From Pycnopodia helianthoides (Eukaryota > Echinodermata > Asteroidea > Forcipulatida > Asteriidae), in the NCBI GenBank assembly GCA_032158295.1, contig CM063244.1, positions 8,636,055 through 8,700,054 on the forward strand: a DNA stretch of 64,000 nt, in the 5' to 3' direction. The number at the start of each line of letters is the position of its first letter. Position 1 is the first letter of the stretch. The notes beneath the pieces are model-generated. The model was not told where the DNA came from, ran no database searches, and worked only from the letters and a program-made list of their open reading frames with translations. A program made the position numbers and the translations under genes. This document shows, piece after piece, positions 23,801-31,925 of this stretch.

Positions 23801-26800
23801 AACATTATTAATTGTTTACAAGCAACTGGGATGAACGTCAGTTGGGCAACATTCTTAATTGTTTACAAGTATTACCGGGACCAATTCTTAGGTGTTCTTT
23901 GTTAATTTCTTAAGTTTAGTTTACTTTTCATATATTTCTTTTGCGAAATTTTACTTTTCCAACAGTATGATATAATTTTTCTAGCCATTAACTTTATCAA
24001 ACTGAAGTTATTGAGGAAACAGAATTGCGTACAAGTAAAACTCAATATGGTTGGGACCAACCTGGTCCCGGAAGTTTTGTTACGCACAAGATTTTGCACA
24101 GTCTGTTATCACACATTGGCAAAACGCAAAAGTTTTTGCATTGACGCAGCAGGTGATCTTTAATTTCCTTAACGAGGATGAATCTGTTTTCTAAAGTCAA
24201 TCTCCCAGGTGAAGACTGCAACACCCTTGAAAGTTGCAACGGTGCCCAAGAAGGACGTGAACCAGTGGTACGATGTCGGCATAATTAAATCCACTCACAC
24301 GGTGGTGTCCTACTATTACTTGCCGTCAGAGGCTGGGCAGAGGACTGAAGATGTAAGTATCGTGGAAGTAAATTTATTATTATTTTTTTAAGAAATTGTT
24401 TTTTGTGAAAAAATCGGGCCTTGCAACTTTTCCCATTCAATGTGATGGTAGGAAAGTACAGATATCTTCTCTTTTATTTTGTAAATGTGTTTTCCTTGTA
24501 GCCCTTGCCTCTAGTGGCTCTCTGGACTCGTGTTGGGCGATTTCTTAGATGATTTTAGTTTTTTTATCATTCTTTAAAAAAAACCACTGATGTATTATCC
24601 TTTCAAATCATAATACAAATTAATAGTGGCTTCTTATATTGTGCTCAAATCCATAACTCAGTGAAGCTCATGGCGCTCCAACATTATTACCCCAATTATT
24701 TAATTCCTTCAACAATCTCAGCTCCCTGGGGAGTATACAGCCTGTGCTGCCAAGTATGTAGCGCACTAAGCTAAATCAATTACAAGAACCATCTCTGCCC
24801 TCACAGGTACCCATTTTACCCCTGGGTGAAGAGAAGCAATTATAGTCAAGTGTCACGCACAGGGACACAAGTGTCGTGACCGGGATTCGAACCCACACCC
24901 TGATGACTTACAGCCATCAGAACTTGAGTCTGATGCACTAATAAACTGCTCGCCCATGACTCGCCGATAATGCATACCAAACAAGGAAATAATTGATTTG
25001 ATGCTGTTAAGTATTACTGTAAACACCCCCCCCCCTCTTCTTTGCAGGACATTGACGTTGTCAGCATTCCAGACCACAGCATCCTAAAGAAACAAGATCT
25101 CCAAGCAGGCACAGCCTACAAGTTCCGCGTGGCCGGTATCAACGCATGCGGCAGGGGACCGTGGAGTGAGATCTCTGCGTTCAAGACGTGCTTGCCGGGC
25201 TTCCCTGGTGCCCCGTCCGCCATTAGAATCAGCAAGGTATGTACTTGAAGTAGACTTGTATCAGTCAGACACGGGTTCAAGTCACATTTTTCGATGACCG
25301 AGCTTGAGTTGTAAAAATGGTTACATAAAGTCACGTAACGTTTTCGGTCATGAGAACATTTCGATTGATTCAGAAACAAATTGTATTTTCACTAATTTTA
25401 ACCATAGTCAAATTTTTTGTGATGTAAACTTGTGTCACCATTTTCAAAGACAATTCTATTCAATAGTTTTATTTCATTTGTCCAGTGTCTAGCACAAAAA
25501 TCCTCCTTGTGCTCAGCAAAAAATAAAAAACCACATTCAAAACACTCACCAAACAGCCATACAATCAAATAAATTTATTGAATAAAGTCAAAAAGTGAAA
25601 CTTAGACGAGACGATTTTCTCTTTTATCTGCTGTCTCCACATTGTATTTTACTTGACTTATTTGGTTGAAATTCTGTGTTTACGACGCTATGTAAAGCAC
25701 AGAGATCTAATGGCCCCGAAGCACAGAATTCCGCCGTGAGCAGAGCCAAGAAACTTGGCCCTTATCATTAATCGAAATGGACGTCATAGTTCAGACTCGC
25801 TGTTGTTTTTTTATTTTGAATGTCTATTTCAAACAGTTGGCCTACGCTAAGACTCACTGTTGTTATTTATTTTGAACGTCTATTTTTCAAACAGTTGGCC
25901 TACGCTAAGACTCACTGTTGTTATTTATTTTGAATGTCTATTTTCAAACAGTTGGCCTACGCTAAGACTCACTGTTGTTATTTATTTTGAACGTCTATTT
26001 TTCAAACAGTTGGCCTACGCTAAGACTCACTGTGTTATTTATTTTGAATGTCTATTTCAAACAGTTGGCCTACGCTAAGACTCACTGTTGTTATTTATTT
26101 TGAATGTCTATTTTTCAAACAGTTGTCCTACGCTAAGACTCACTGTCGGTATTTATGTTGAATGTGTTCTATTCCACAGAGCGCAGAGGGAGCCCATCTG
26201 TCCTGGGAGGCGCCCACCAACACCGCCGGCGACATCCTGGAATACTCCGTGTACCTGGCGGTGCGCAGCGCCATCGCGTCGGCCTCCACCGCAGAGCAGA
26301 AGCCCCAGACCCCGGCCCAGCTGGCCTTCGTCAGGGTGTTCTGCGGTCCCAAGCCCTCGTGTGTCGTCAGCTCCACCAACTTGACGACGGCGCACATTGA
26401 CTACACCAGCAAGCCTGCCATTATCTTCAGAATTGCTGCACGGAATGAGAAGGGGTTCGTTTTGACCGATATTGGTCTTCACTTATTAGTATTACATTAG
26501 CTCAGATCAAAACTGACCGATTATGGTCTTCACTTATTAGTATTACATTAGCTTAGATCAAAACTACATCATCATGTTGTGAAGGACCGATGAAGGACTG
26601 CGGTGTCCTGCTGGACAAGCTCGGGGTATCCTTGCAAAACATTGATGGCGGCATAGAATGTGCTAGCTGTACCCGTTTCTGTTACATGTTGAAAGGTTTC
26701 AAAGTCGTGGTCTAGTCAGGTTTTCAGTTTGTGATTATCTCTTTCATTCTGGTTTGCAGCTATGGTCCAGCCACTCAGGTCAGATGGTTGCAAGACAGTC

Positions 26801-27938
26801 AGGCATCCTCCAAGCTGACTGCTGCTAAGAGAGCCGCGGAAGGGTAAGTACAGACCGTTGTCACTCTGCCGTGGTCTTTGTTGGGCTCCCTGAATACCAA
26901 ATGGCAAAAATAGTTCTATTTCTCACTTCTCCAAAGGGTGGCAGACTATTTTTTCCTTCCAGCCTCGGTTTGATCCCACTGATTTGTACAAAAGAAAAAA
27001 CAAGATGGCGTCACCGTGATAAAAGGTCTAATGACCCAATTCATCTGCCATCAACACCCTCTTGATAAATCTTGGTTCGGCCATTTTGGGAGTCGGATTC
27101 CCTGAGTGTACTTTGAAGTGTGCATTTAGGCGATGTAAAATTGGTGACATCCGCACCAAGTCTTCAATAATAATAACGGTGGTTTTTTATATAGCGCTCA
27201 AATCTGTCACTCAGTGGAGCTCATGGTGCTCCAACATTGTTACCCCTGGTCACAGGGCCATTTATTGCATTCCTTAAAACCATCTCAGCTCCCTTGGCAT
27301 CAAGCTAAATCAATCACAAGAACCATCTCTGCCCTCGCAGGTACCCATTTACCCCTGGGTGATGAGAAGCATTTATAGTGGAGTGTCTTGCTCAAAGACA
27401 CAAGTGTCATGACCGGGATTCGAGCCCACATCCTGATGCCACCAGAACTTGAGTCTCATGCACTGAACCGGTCGGCCACGAAACTTTACGCGGAATTTGT
27501 CTCAAAAAATGGCAGACTGTGGGGTGACGGTAACTGCAAGTGGCAACAGTGCATGGGGGTCTATATTAATACAATTATTAAGATTTTTAGAGCTTTTCAT
27601 ATCCAAATTGCCTAAACGTACAGCAAATATAAAAAAGAAGAAGAAGTATTTTAGGTCTTGTAGGCAAATATGTCTTGGTGCAGTGACAGTTAGTTGTGAG
27701 CTACACACTTAGGCCTATTGTCTAGTGAGATTTCCTTGAAAACTTGAGCCCTGGACATGTCTTGAAAAAACCATCAACTTTTCATTAAATTCTATTTTAA
27801 AAGGATGTAATTTCCAAAACTAACTTTGCTTTTTTTAACCTTAATCTGTGTCCACCCAACAGTCAACAATCGCAGCAGTCTGCAGCCAAGAAGCCACGCC
27901 CGGATGATTCGTCTTCAGACCCCAAGCCATCTGTGTAA
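7482..27938 (+). CDS. HCFC1: Host cell factor 1 (HCF-1), complete coding region, 21 exons
   Basis: HCF-1 is a nuclear chromatin-associated co-regulator. It links DNA-binding factors (E2F, THAP and others) to histone methyltransferases, OGT and BAP1 (family knowledge). Exons: 7482-7641, 9244-9553, 9908-10116, 11159-11243, 11985-12090, 14696-14838, 16000-16117, 16814-16933, 17919-18022, 18272-18689, 19055-19487, 20361-20740, 21493-21604, 21739-22200, 22414-22665, 23257-23381, 24209-24352, 25048-25236, 26180-26454, 26760-26843, 27863-27938. All junctions are GT-AG with matching phases. The total is about 1,435 codons; human HCF-1 is about 2,035 residues and HCFC2 about 790. Five one-base indels (near 12041, 18538, 19117, 19356 and 20400-20460) must be allowed to keep the frame, most likely assembly errors. 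Order: Kelch propeller, Fn3 N-part, Thr/Val-rich middle, one HCF-PRO-like motif, acidic region, Fn3 C-part, basic tail. This is probably the single invertebrate HCF gene. Confidence 0.93.
8000..9243 (+). other. HCFC1 intron 1, distal part
   Basis: AT-rich intronic sequence with no recognisable gene or full repeat. It ends in a clear acceptor, TTCCAACAG at 9243. The proximal part of the intron (7642-8000) carries a second perfect CAAGATGGCGGC. Confidence 0.7.
10180..10809. mobile_element. MITE family A with four internal tandem units
   Basis: In HCFC1 intron 3, family-A termini (GCCCAATTTCATAGAGCTGC at the left, CTCTATGAAATAGGGCCC at the right) enclose about four head-to-tail units of 135-155 bp. 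Each unit contains GCTAAGCAAAAAT, AGGATACCAGTCACAAATGG and TGGCTGGTAACCTAAATC. Ordinary family-A copies have one such core. This looks like tandem amplification inside a transposon. Confidence 0.8.
10824..11050. mobile_element. MITE family A, one complete copy plus a fragment
   Basis: TGGGCCCAATTTCATAGAGC at the left, reverse-complement GCTTAAGCAGCTCTGGGCCC near 10985, and a core with ACCGGCCAAACTACCTTGTC. A second partial element begins at about 10978 and fades by 11050. These follow directly on the amplified copy upstream. Confidence 0.8.
11531..11872 (+). mobile_element. tRNA-Leu-derived SINE in HCFC1 intron 4
   Basis: The head resembles tRNA-Leu: A box TGGTCGAGCAGTTAAGAGCA, ACTCAAGCT at the anticodon-loop position, B box GGTTTGAGTCC. 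The body has AGTAAAG/AAGAACCCAGAACACTTATCG-type words shared with 19906-20349. It ends in an (AATAAT)n tail. The same strand as the host gene. Confidence 0.75.
12201..12400. mobile_element. MITE family B, 200-bp near-perfect palindrome
   Basis: Begins AGACCCATTGCACAACGCG and ends CGCGTTGTGCAATGGGTCT. Inverted arms extend about 85 bp and include CGCCATTTTGGGTGTCAAA against TTTTGACACCCAAAATGG. ATAT flanks both ends and may be a target duplication. It lies 110 bp past the exon-5 donor. Related, more diverged copies are at 29579-29718 and 47859-48020. Confidence 0.85.
14335..14694 (-). mobile_element. 5'-truncated LINE, reverse-transcriptase ORF end
   Basis: The minus strand encodes, across two frames, [27 protein letters not shown] and then [20 protein letters not shown] with GLLKTHLF. 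This is the typical C-terminal signature of CR1/L2/Jockey/I-type non-LTR retrotransposon ORF2. It is followed by the 3' tail TGTGCGCTATATAAATGGCT. It is disrupted and inactive. Its truncated end coincides with the acceptor of HCFC1 exon 6 (AG at 14694-14695). Confidence 0.75.
14911..15209. mobile_element. MITE family A, copy with 72-bp tandem duplicated left end
   Basis: The block GCTAGGGTCTAGTTCAACCG through GGGCCCAATGTCATAGAGCT occurs at 14911-14980 and again at 14981-15052. The second copy continues into a full element that ends GCAGCTGTATGAAATCGGGC at 15209. The flank was duplicated with the terminus, so the duplication happened after insertion. Confidence 0.75.
15225..15450 (+). mobile_element. 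tRNA-Leu SINE, B-box-onward fragment
   Basis: Starts at GAGTGTGGGTTCGAATCCCG (B box) and continues with AGACACTTGTGCCCTTGAAG and AAGGGGTTAACCCAG, as in the other copies. The A-box half is missing because of the adjacent family-A element. In the intron before HCFC1 exon 7. Confidence 0.65.
16000..16933 (+). CDS. HCFC1: HCFC1 exons 7-8: SAS1N, N-terminal Fn3 part
   Basis: Two exons (16000-16117, 16814-16933) encode [35 protein letters not shown] and [20 protein letters not shown]. In human HCF-1 this is SAS1N, the first strands of an Fn3 fold. It pairs with the far C-terminal Fn3 segment after proteolysis to hold the two subunits together (family knowledge). The VSWGAV and [10 protein letters not shown] cores are intact. 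Intron phases 1 and 1 join cleanly. The exon ends in a Pro/Thr-rich linker. Confidence 0.93.
16480..16560. mobile_element. MITE family F, diverged fragment
   Basis: GGGGCACCAAGGCAAATGGC and AGGGGCATGGAGGCAATTGC resemble the interior of the fuller copies at 34190-34331 and 54238-54386. The termini are degraded. It lies in HCFC1 intron 7. Confidence 0.4.
17058..17425 (-). mobile_element. tRNA-Leu SINE, minus strand, in HCFC1 intron 8
   Basis: Reverse complement of the family seen at 19906. It has the head CCACACTCTGCTGATCAGAA with ACTTGAGTC, the ACACAAGTGTCAAGACGG start of the body, and the GGGGCGCAATCTGCAGCC and AGTGCTTTACCAGA tail. The head is partly degraded. Confidence 0.7.
17919..20740 (+). 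CDS. HCFC1: HCFC1 exons 9-12: Thr/Val/Gly-rich central region
   Basis: Four exons encode the low-complexity middle of HCF-1, including the part corresponding to the human basic region. Conserved landmarks are [85 protein letters not shown] and a TTTQAGG repeat. Frame breaks: an extra T in GGGTTGAGGG at 18538-18539; a missing G after CAG at 19117; a missing G in the five-G run 19356-19360; and one missing base between 20400 and 20460, after which [18 protein letters not shown] reads clearly. Uncorrected reading hits stops at 18539, just after 19120, at 19390 and at 20460. Correcting each makes every exon length fit its neighbours' phases. Confidence 0.88.
19522..19745. mobile_element. MITE family D, two partial copies in tandem
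   Basis: TTAACCCTCCTACTGTGTGA at 19522 begins a partial copy. A second start, CAACCCTCCTACTGTGTGAC, lies at about 19638. Both share the AAACTATGCCAGCCTG-type core with 638-866. Starts 34 bp after the exon-11 donor. Confidence 0.7.
19906..20349 (+). mobile_element. Full-length tRNA-Leu(CAA)-type SINE, abutting HCFC1 exon 12
   Basis: The head GTGTCGTGGCCGAACGGATA with ACTCAAGCT, then GTGGGTTCGAGTCCCAGTCG, matches tRNA-Leu A and B boxes with a long variable arm. The body has AAGAACCCAGTGCACTTATC and GAGTGACGGATATGAGCGCT, ending ATATAAG plus an (ATT)n tail. The tail runs to within about 11 bp of the exon-12 acceptor AG (20359-20360). Confidence 0.85.
21493..22200 (+). CDS. HCFC1: HCFC1 exons 13-14: linker with HCF-PRO-like motif
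   Basis: Exon 13 (21493-21604) is a Pro/Thr/Ala linker. Exon 14 (21739-22200) reads [13 protein letters not shown], then [19 protein letters not shown], then Ser/Gly/Thr-rich sequence and an acidic end ([12 protein letters not shown]). Human HCF-1 has HDLPVS shortly before its first HCF-PRO repeat, so the position matches. Only one repeat unit is visible here, compared with six good ones plus degenerate ones in human. The coding frame is unbroken. Confidence 0.9.
21843..21899 (+). other. Single degenerate HCF-PRO (OGT cleavage-type) repeat
   Basis: Encodes [19 protein letters not shown]. Against the human repeat CSNPPCETHETGTTNTATT, ungapped, 10 of 19 residues are identical. These include NPPCE with the glutamate at which OGT cleaves, and NT plus a terminal T in the Thr-rich half that binds the OGT TPR groove (family knowledge). 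Whether it is cut is unknown. Confidence 0.65.
22285..22390 (+). mobile_element. tRNA-Leu SINE head fragment before HCFC1 exon 15
   Basis: AGAGTGGTTAAGATCACTGG then GCAGAGTGTGGGTTCGAGTC, with the CTTGTGTCTTTCAGCGAGAC body start. It is truncated just before the pyrimidine tract and acceptor of exon 15 (AG at 22412-22413). Confidence 0.7.
22414..23381 (+). CDS. HCFC1: HCFC1 exons 15-16: acidic/Pro-rich region
   Basis: Exon 15 (22414-22665) encodes [20 protein letters not shown] and related Glu/Pro/Ala repeats ([16 protein letters not shown]). It corresponds to the human acidic transactivation region, which also has the PMDTSE-like words. Exon 16 (23257-23381) encodes [16 protein letters not shown] and ends GLDSADQK. 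The exon-16 acceptor is unusual, GCGAAG. Intronic DNA between them (22666-23256) carries no recognised gene. Confidence 0.85.
23391..23406. repeat. (CT)n microsatellite
   Basis: Eight CT units begin 10 bp after the exon-16 donor GTATGC, followed at 23415 by a run of ten G. Confidence 0.9.
23694..23869. repeat. 47-bp minisatellite, about 3.7 copies
   Basis: Units contain GTCAGTTGGGCAACATTCTT, AATTGTTTACAAGCAACTGG and GATGAAC. Copies differ at a few sites (GGGCAA, TTGACAA, GGACAA). It lies in HCFC1 intron 16, not adjacent to a splice site. Confidence 0.9.
24209..26843 (+). CDS. HCFC1: HCFC1 exons 17-20: SAS1C, paired C-terminal Fn3 repeats
   Basis: Exons 24209-24352, 25048-25236, 26180-26454 and 26760-26843 encode the C-terminal Fn3 tandem that pairs with SAS1N. 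Clear matches: [111 protein letters not shown] and [14 protein letters not shown]. The exon-19 donor, GG|GTTCGT, is weak. Its acceptor is the last unit of a tandem array of acceptor-like sequences. No frame breaks here, in contrast to the GC-rich middle. Confidence 0.94.
24625..24968 (-). mobile_element. tRNA-Leu SINE, minus strand, in HCFC1 intron 17
   Basis: Reading the minus strand from 24968: GTCATGGGCGAGCAG head, GACTCAAGTTCTGATGG, GTGTGGGTTCGAATCCCGGT (B box), ACGACACTTGTGTCCCTG, and a body running to GGCGCCATGAGCTTCACTGA and ATAAGAAGCCACTATTA at the tail. It is largely complete. Confidence 0.8.
25790..26179 (+). repeat. Tandem array of 3' splice sites ending at HCFC1 exon 19
   Basis: Seven units spaced 55-58 bp. 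Each has GCTAAGACTCACTGT (with a CTCAC branch-point-like word), TTATTTATTTTGAATGTCTA, a short pyrimidine run and CAAACAG or CCACAG. AG ends fall at 25836, 25894, 25951, 26009, 26064, 26122 and 26179. The last is the real acceptor, in register but diverged. Using any earlier AG would add about 12 codons and then TGA. Confidence 0.85.
27163..27487 (-). mobile_element. tRNA-Leu SINE, minus strand, in HCFC1 intron 20
   Basis: Minus-strand head GTGGCCGACCGGTTCAGTGC, GACTCAAGTTCTGGTGGC, TGTGGGCTCGAATCCCGGTC (B box) and CATGACACTTGTGTC. The tail reads AGCGCTATATAAAAAACCAC then an (TTA)n-like run. Confidence 0.8.
27863..27938 (+). CDS. HCFC1: HCFC1 exon 21: basic C-terminal tail and stop
   Basis: Encodes [20 protein letters not shown] followed by PKPSV and TAA at 27936-27938. 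AKKPRP resembles the basic nuclear localisation signal at the human C terminus (APKKSKADGQ). The acceptor is CCCAACAG at 27862, and the split GG/T glycine codon fits exon 20. Confidence 0.9.
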
Positions 27939-28689
27939 AGCTCCACCCTCAAGATACCACTGACCGGCCAAACATCCCCCTTCCCCCCCCCCCCCAGCGA
28001 CCCCATGGGAGGGTCATCTAAACACCCGCTCTTACCACACCATCCTTTTTCTTCCTCGCCCACCAAGGAACAGGATACCAGTCTGGTTTGTTTCTTTAGG
28101 ACCCTGCATGGGAACCGTTGAAAAAATAAATTCTTCTACCCCCCCCCCCAAACACATAAAAACCCGCCACCATCCTCTCTGTGTTCACTCTAAAGTTTTA
28201 CTGTTAAAAAAAAAAAGAGTTAATATTCTGTACAGTTTTTGATCTTCTTGGGGTTCTGACGTTGTTTTTTGGATTTTTAGGAAGTCCGAGTATTGCTATA
28301 ATATTGTGTTTATTTATAAACTGAAGACACTGTCTAGTTTCGTCTTATCTTGGATGACCAGAGGGATTTATCAAAAACAAATTGGCATTGTTCCAAGTGC
28401 AGTGGCCTCACCCGAGTACCTCTAAACCTGAACGATGATGTAAAATTGTTTTCAAAAAGCAGACAGCTATGTCGGTTACACGGTGGTTACCAGCCAAAGT
28501 TACCCTGTTACGTTAAACCGTGATTTGCTGGTTCCCAGCGACAAGTTTTTGTTGGGTTACACGAAGCGGTATTATCCCGAAAAGGGACCCCAGATGAGGA
28601 CCAGCCATTGGCAGCTGATCAGGACAAGGAGTTATGGTTGGTTTACCAGTGAAACACTCTTGGCGGGAACGCTTGAGATGTCTTGGGTG

Positions 28690-28942
28690 AGTTCATAAAG
28701 CTGTCAGGTGGAAATATTTGTTAAGCATCGACACAAAGAACTGTAATGCACGTTGATCGGACTGGTTCTCCCTAAATCTGAGAAGCAGAAATTACTGCTT
28801 AACAATTTTTTGTTGCTAAGCAAAAATCAGCGGGGACTAGTCACAGATAGTACACGTAACATTGTGGGTTTTTTTTTTGCTCGTAACCTGTTTTTGCTGA
28901 GCAGTACTTTTCTGTGCTTAGTAGCTCTGTGAAACTGGGCCC
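28690..28942. mobile_element. MITE family A, diverged copy
   Basis: AGAAGCAGAAATTACTGCTT, GTTGCTAAGCAAAAATCAGC and the end TAGCTCTGTGAAACTGGGCC (28942) match family A. The left end is poorly preserved. It lies in the probable HCFC1 3' UTR. Confidence 0.6.
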
Positions 28943-29578
28943 AGGTGAATGGGTTAAGCAGAATTTTTCTCTTAACATATTTGTAAGTGAGTTATACACG
29001 TGTTTGGTATGTTACAAGACACCTTAAGAATAATACGGAAAAAATTCACCACATTGGTGACTGTATGGATTATTTGGGGAGGGGTACCCCCCGGAAGGCC
29101 TCAAAACCATGTGACTTTTGGGGGTTTTGACGTGTTTGGGTCGGCATCACCTCTGGTCTGAAAGTAGATAATTAGTCTGGTGGACCTTAGTTTGCTTGTA
29201 AAAGACTTTGTAAATACACATTTGGCTTGTCTAGTGATGAGTGTTAAAGAGAAGCCCGAGAACAAGACTTTTGTTAATTTCCGATTAACGTTTGTGATTC
29301 CTCTACTCCCAATATTGCACGTGAGTGTCTTATCAAGTTTGGTTTTACAGCACGATAATCTTGGTATCCAGGAATCTGTCTCTTTTTAATGTAAACGTCT
29401 TTTGAATAGTGACCAAAGTGTTGCCCCCCATTTGTAAGACTGGCTCTAACTTTCACTCAATCCCCAATTCCCTAAAATTTGACAGCAGGGTAAAACAAAT
29501 ATATTTGATATGTACCTTTTTTTTCTCTGAATGCTCTTTTTTTTTTAAGTAAGTGATTTATCATTATTTTTTTCTTCA

Positions 29579-29718
29579 ATATTGACCCCTTGCAGACGCA
29601 GAACGCTACCATTTCCACTATTTTGGAGGCAATTCTTTGTGGGACATTTTGACTCTCAAAATGGCAGATAGGATAGGCGCGTGCAAGGTGCGCTGCGCGT
29701 CATGCAAGGTGTCAATAC
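29579..29718. mobile_element. MITE family B, diverged copy
   Basis: Left end ATTGACCCCTTGCAGACGCA and right end GCGTCATGCAAGGTGTCAAT are inverted. The interior has CATTTTGACTCTCAAAATGG, as in the 12201 copy. Confidence 0.65.
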
Positions 29719-30162
29719 TTGGAAATTTATGAATGTTTTTTTTCTCCGAGGTTTCAGGTGGGATGGAAGAAACCAAACTCAGTATTGCTACGAACCAAAG
29801 CGGAACAAAATGAAATTCCAGTTCCGACTTCAATATTCTTAAAGATTTCAGCAATACCAGTTAAACATATCACACTCTGATGATGTTTGTTGTTGAGCAT
29901 CTTAACCTCAACTCCACCAGATGTTGCGCTTCCGAATTGAGAAATTCAATAATGTCGTTTGAACGTTTTGGAAATGAATTCACCTTTTTGGGGACCCCGA
30001 AAATAAACGTCATATAAAAATAATCAGCAGAAATGGTTTTTTTTAAATGGGGTTTTGGTATCTTTGTATACATTGCGTAAAAGCCGTGCATTTCCCTGAA
30101 GGTAGATCGATCTTCGTGATTTTAACTTGTGCTGTTTGTTAATCAGAAGAGTTGGGGGTGTT

Positions 30163-30207
30163 TGTTTTGGTTTGTTTGTTGTTTGTTTGTTTGTTTGTTT
30201 GTTTGTT
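30163..30207. repeat. (TTTG)n microsatellite
   Basis: About ten imperfect TTTG units. Similar runs occur at 6387-6417 and 50885-50916. Confidence 0.9.
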
Positions 30208-30404
30208 TAGATGATCTTCCTGTCAAGGGAACTCGGCTAACTCCCACAAGGGGGACATGAAACACCAAGCTGGTAACAGCCAATCTCTCTCTATACAAAC
30301 ATTGGTTTAACGTCTATGATTATGAATTGCGCAAATTAAGAAATTGGGATTCAGTAACTAGACGACAAATACTTATTCCACTCATTGTGGAAATCAGCGG
30401 TTAG

Positions 30405-30478
30405 CTTGGCCGGATTCGAACCCACAACATCGTGATTGCAAGTCCTGCAGTCTAACCACTGGACCACGGTGACAATTT
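30405..30478 (-). mobile_element. tRNA-like SINE head, third family
   Basis: The minus strand reads CACCGTGGTCCAGTGGTTAG (A box), CAGGACTTGCAATCACGATG and TGTGGGTTCGAATCCGGCCA (B box). It resembles a tRNA promoter but lacks a closed acceptor stem, so it is a SINE head rather than a tRNA gene. Confidence 0.55.
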
Positions 30479-31589
30479 GTTGGTTAAACCAAAAAAAAAA
30501 AAAATTTAATTCAATTCAACATAAAGAATTCACAAGATCTGTCAGAATTAATTCTCTCGATTTACATTCCTAACAAATTTAGCATGAAATCACCCGGGGA
30601 TTTTAAGGGTCTGTAATTGTTTGGTCAATGGCTCTGGGAATAAATAGCACTCACTCTTGTCAGCTGGTACAAAAAAAAAGAAATTTACCGTCATAAAATT
30701 GTTCAAATTAAATGACGTTGACTCGTAAATGTGTTTATTTAGAAATGCAAGTTTCACATAAACTATATTTTAGGAGACTGGGTCGTTGAAGACTAAGATA
30801 AAACTATATTTTACCTTGGCTTTTTTTTTCTCTCGTTTTTTTTCCCGAAACTTTTTTAAGAATCTTACAATATCCCTCAACAATGTATAGAATAAATTAA
30901 AAAGGACTGCATGAGTGCCAAGTTAAAAAAAAAAAAAGAGAGAAAAGGAAGAATCTAGATTTATATCTTTGTAATTTTTAGATGGGAAAAAAAGAGAAGG
31001 TGATAACAAATAATACTAATTGGGCAGTTAGTCATTTTTTGTATAAAAAAAACGAATAACAACTTTGTACAATAGTTTGTGTTCTTTTTGTGTGTTGGTC
31101 TGTGTGCATGCTGTTATGTTTGCAACTGTGGTGTGTTACCTCCGAACAATGTTTACTACCGGTACGTTTGTAATAGTCATAAAATGATTAGCTAGAACTG
31201 CAGGCCTGTTTAGTCTGATGTTACGAATATATTAAAATGGAGTAATTCAAGAAGTTTTCATTTTAGAACGATGTTGGATCGAGTTGGTACAACTTTGGTA
31301 AAGGTATGAACTATAACCTCAAATACTTTTGTTGTTGTTGCACAGCTGGTTCCAGTGACAGGTGTCCAAAAATAAAACATGAATTCAACAACTTTTTATT
31401 AGGAAAGTTGTAGGAGCAGGTTGGTACAACTTTGGTGAAGAACTGAATCAAACTCGAAGATCTTTTTGTTATACTGCTGTTTCAAGTGACAACTGTTTTA
31501 AAAAGAAAAATTGTCTTTGAGTGTGATTTAATCAAAATCAAAAATCTTGACTTGCGATTGCCTTTTCACTAAATTTAGGGTGGCATGGG

Positions 31590-31925
31590 TTGCTGGTGCG
31601 TAAAGCGCCCAGCTTGACCCTGTGGCCCTGGTTCGATTCCCGGCTAGGGCCATATGTGAGTAGAGTTGTGCGTTGATTCTCTCCTATGCCATGAGGGTTT
31701 TTTCTCCAGACCCTCCCGTTTTCCTCCCTCCGGAAAAAAAACCCACCCAAACACTTCCGATCTCTGGCTGTTCTCCGTGGTCATTCTACGGGTCGATGTG
31801 GCTTGCTGCCAAAGGCGCCCTTACGGCTCAACCACGTTGTCACTGTGTCCTTCGCATTTCAGCTTCTGAGTTGCGAGTAAGGATGATTAGCCTCCCAAAT
31901 TATTATTATTATAACTCCAAAAACA
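31590..31925 (+). mobile_element. tRNA-like SINE, fourth family
   Basis: B box GGTTCGATTCCCGG at about 31630, preceded by TGGTGCGTAAAGCGCCCAGC. The body includes GGTCATTCTACGGGTCGATG and GAGTTGCGAGTAAGGATGAT, ending in an (ATT)n tail near 31905. One copy only in this window. Confidence 0.55.
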
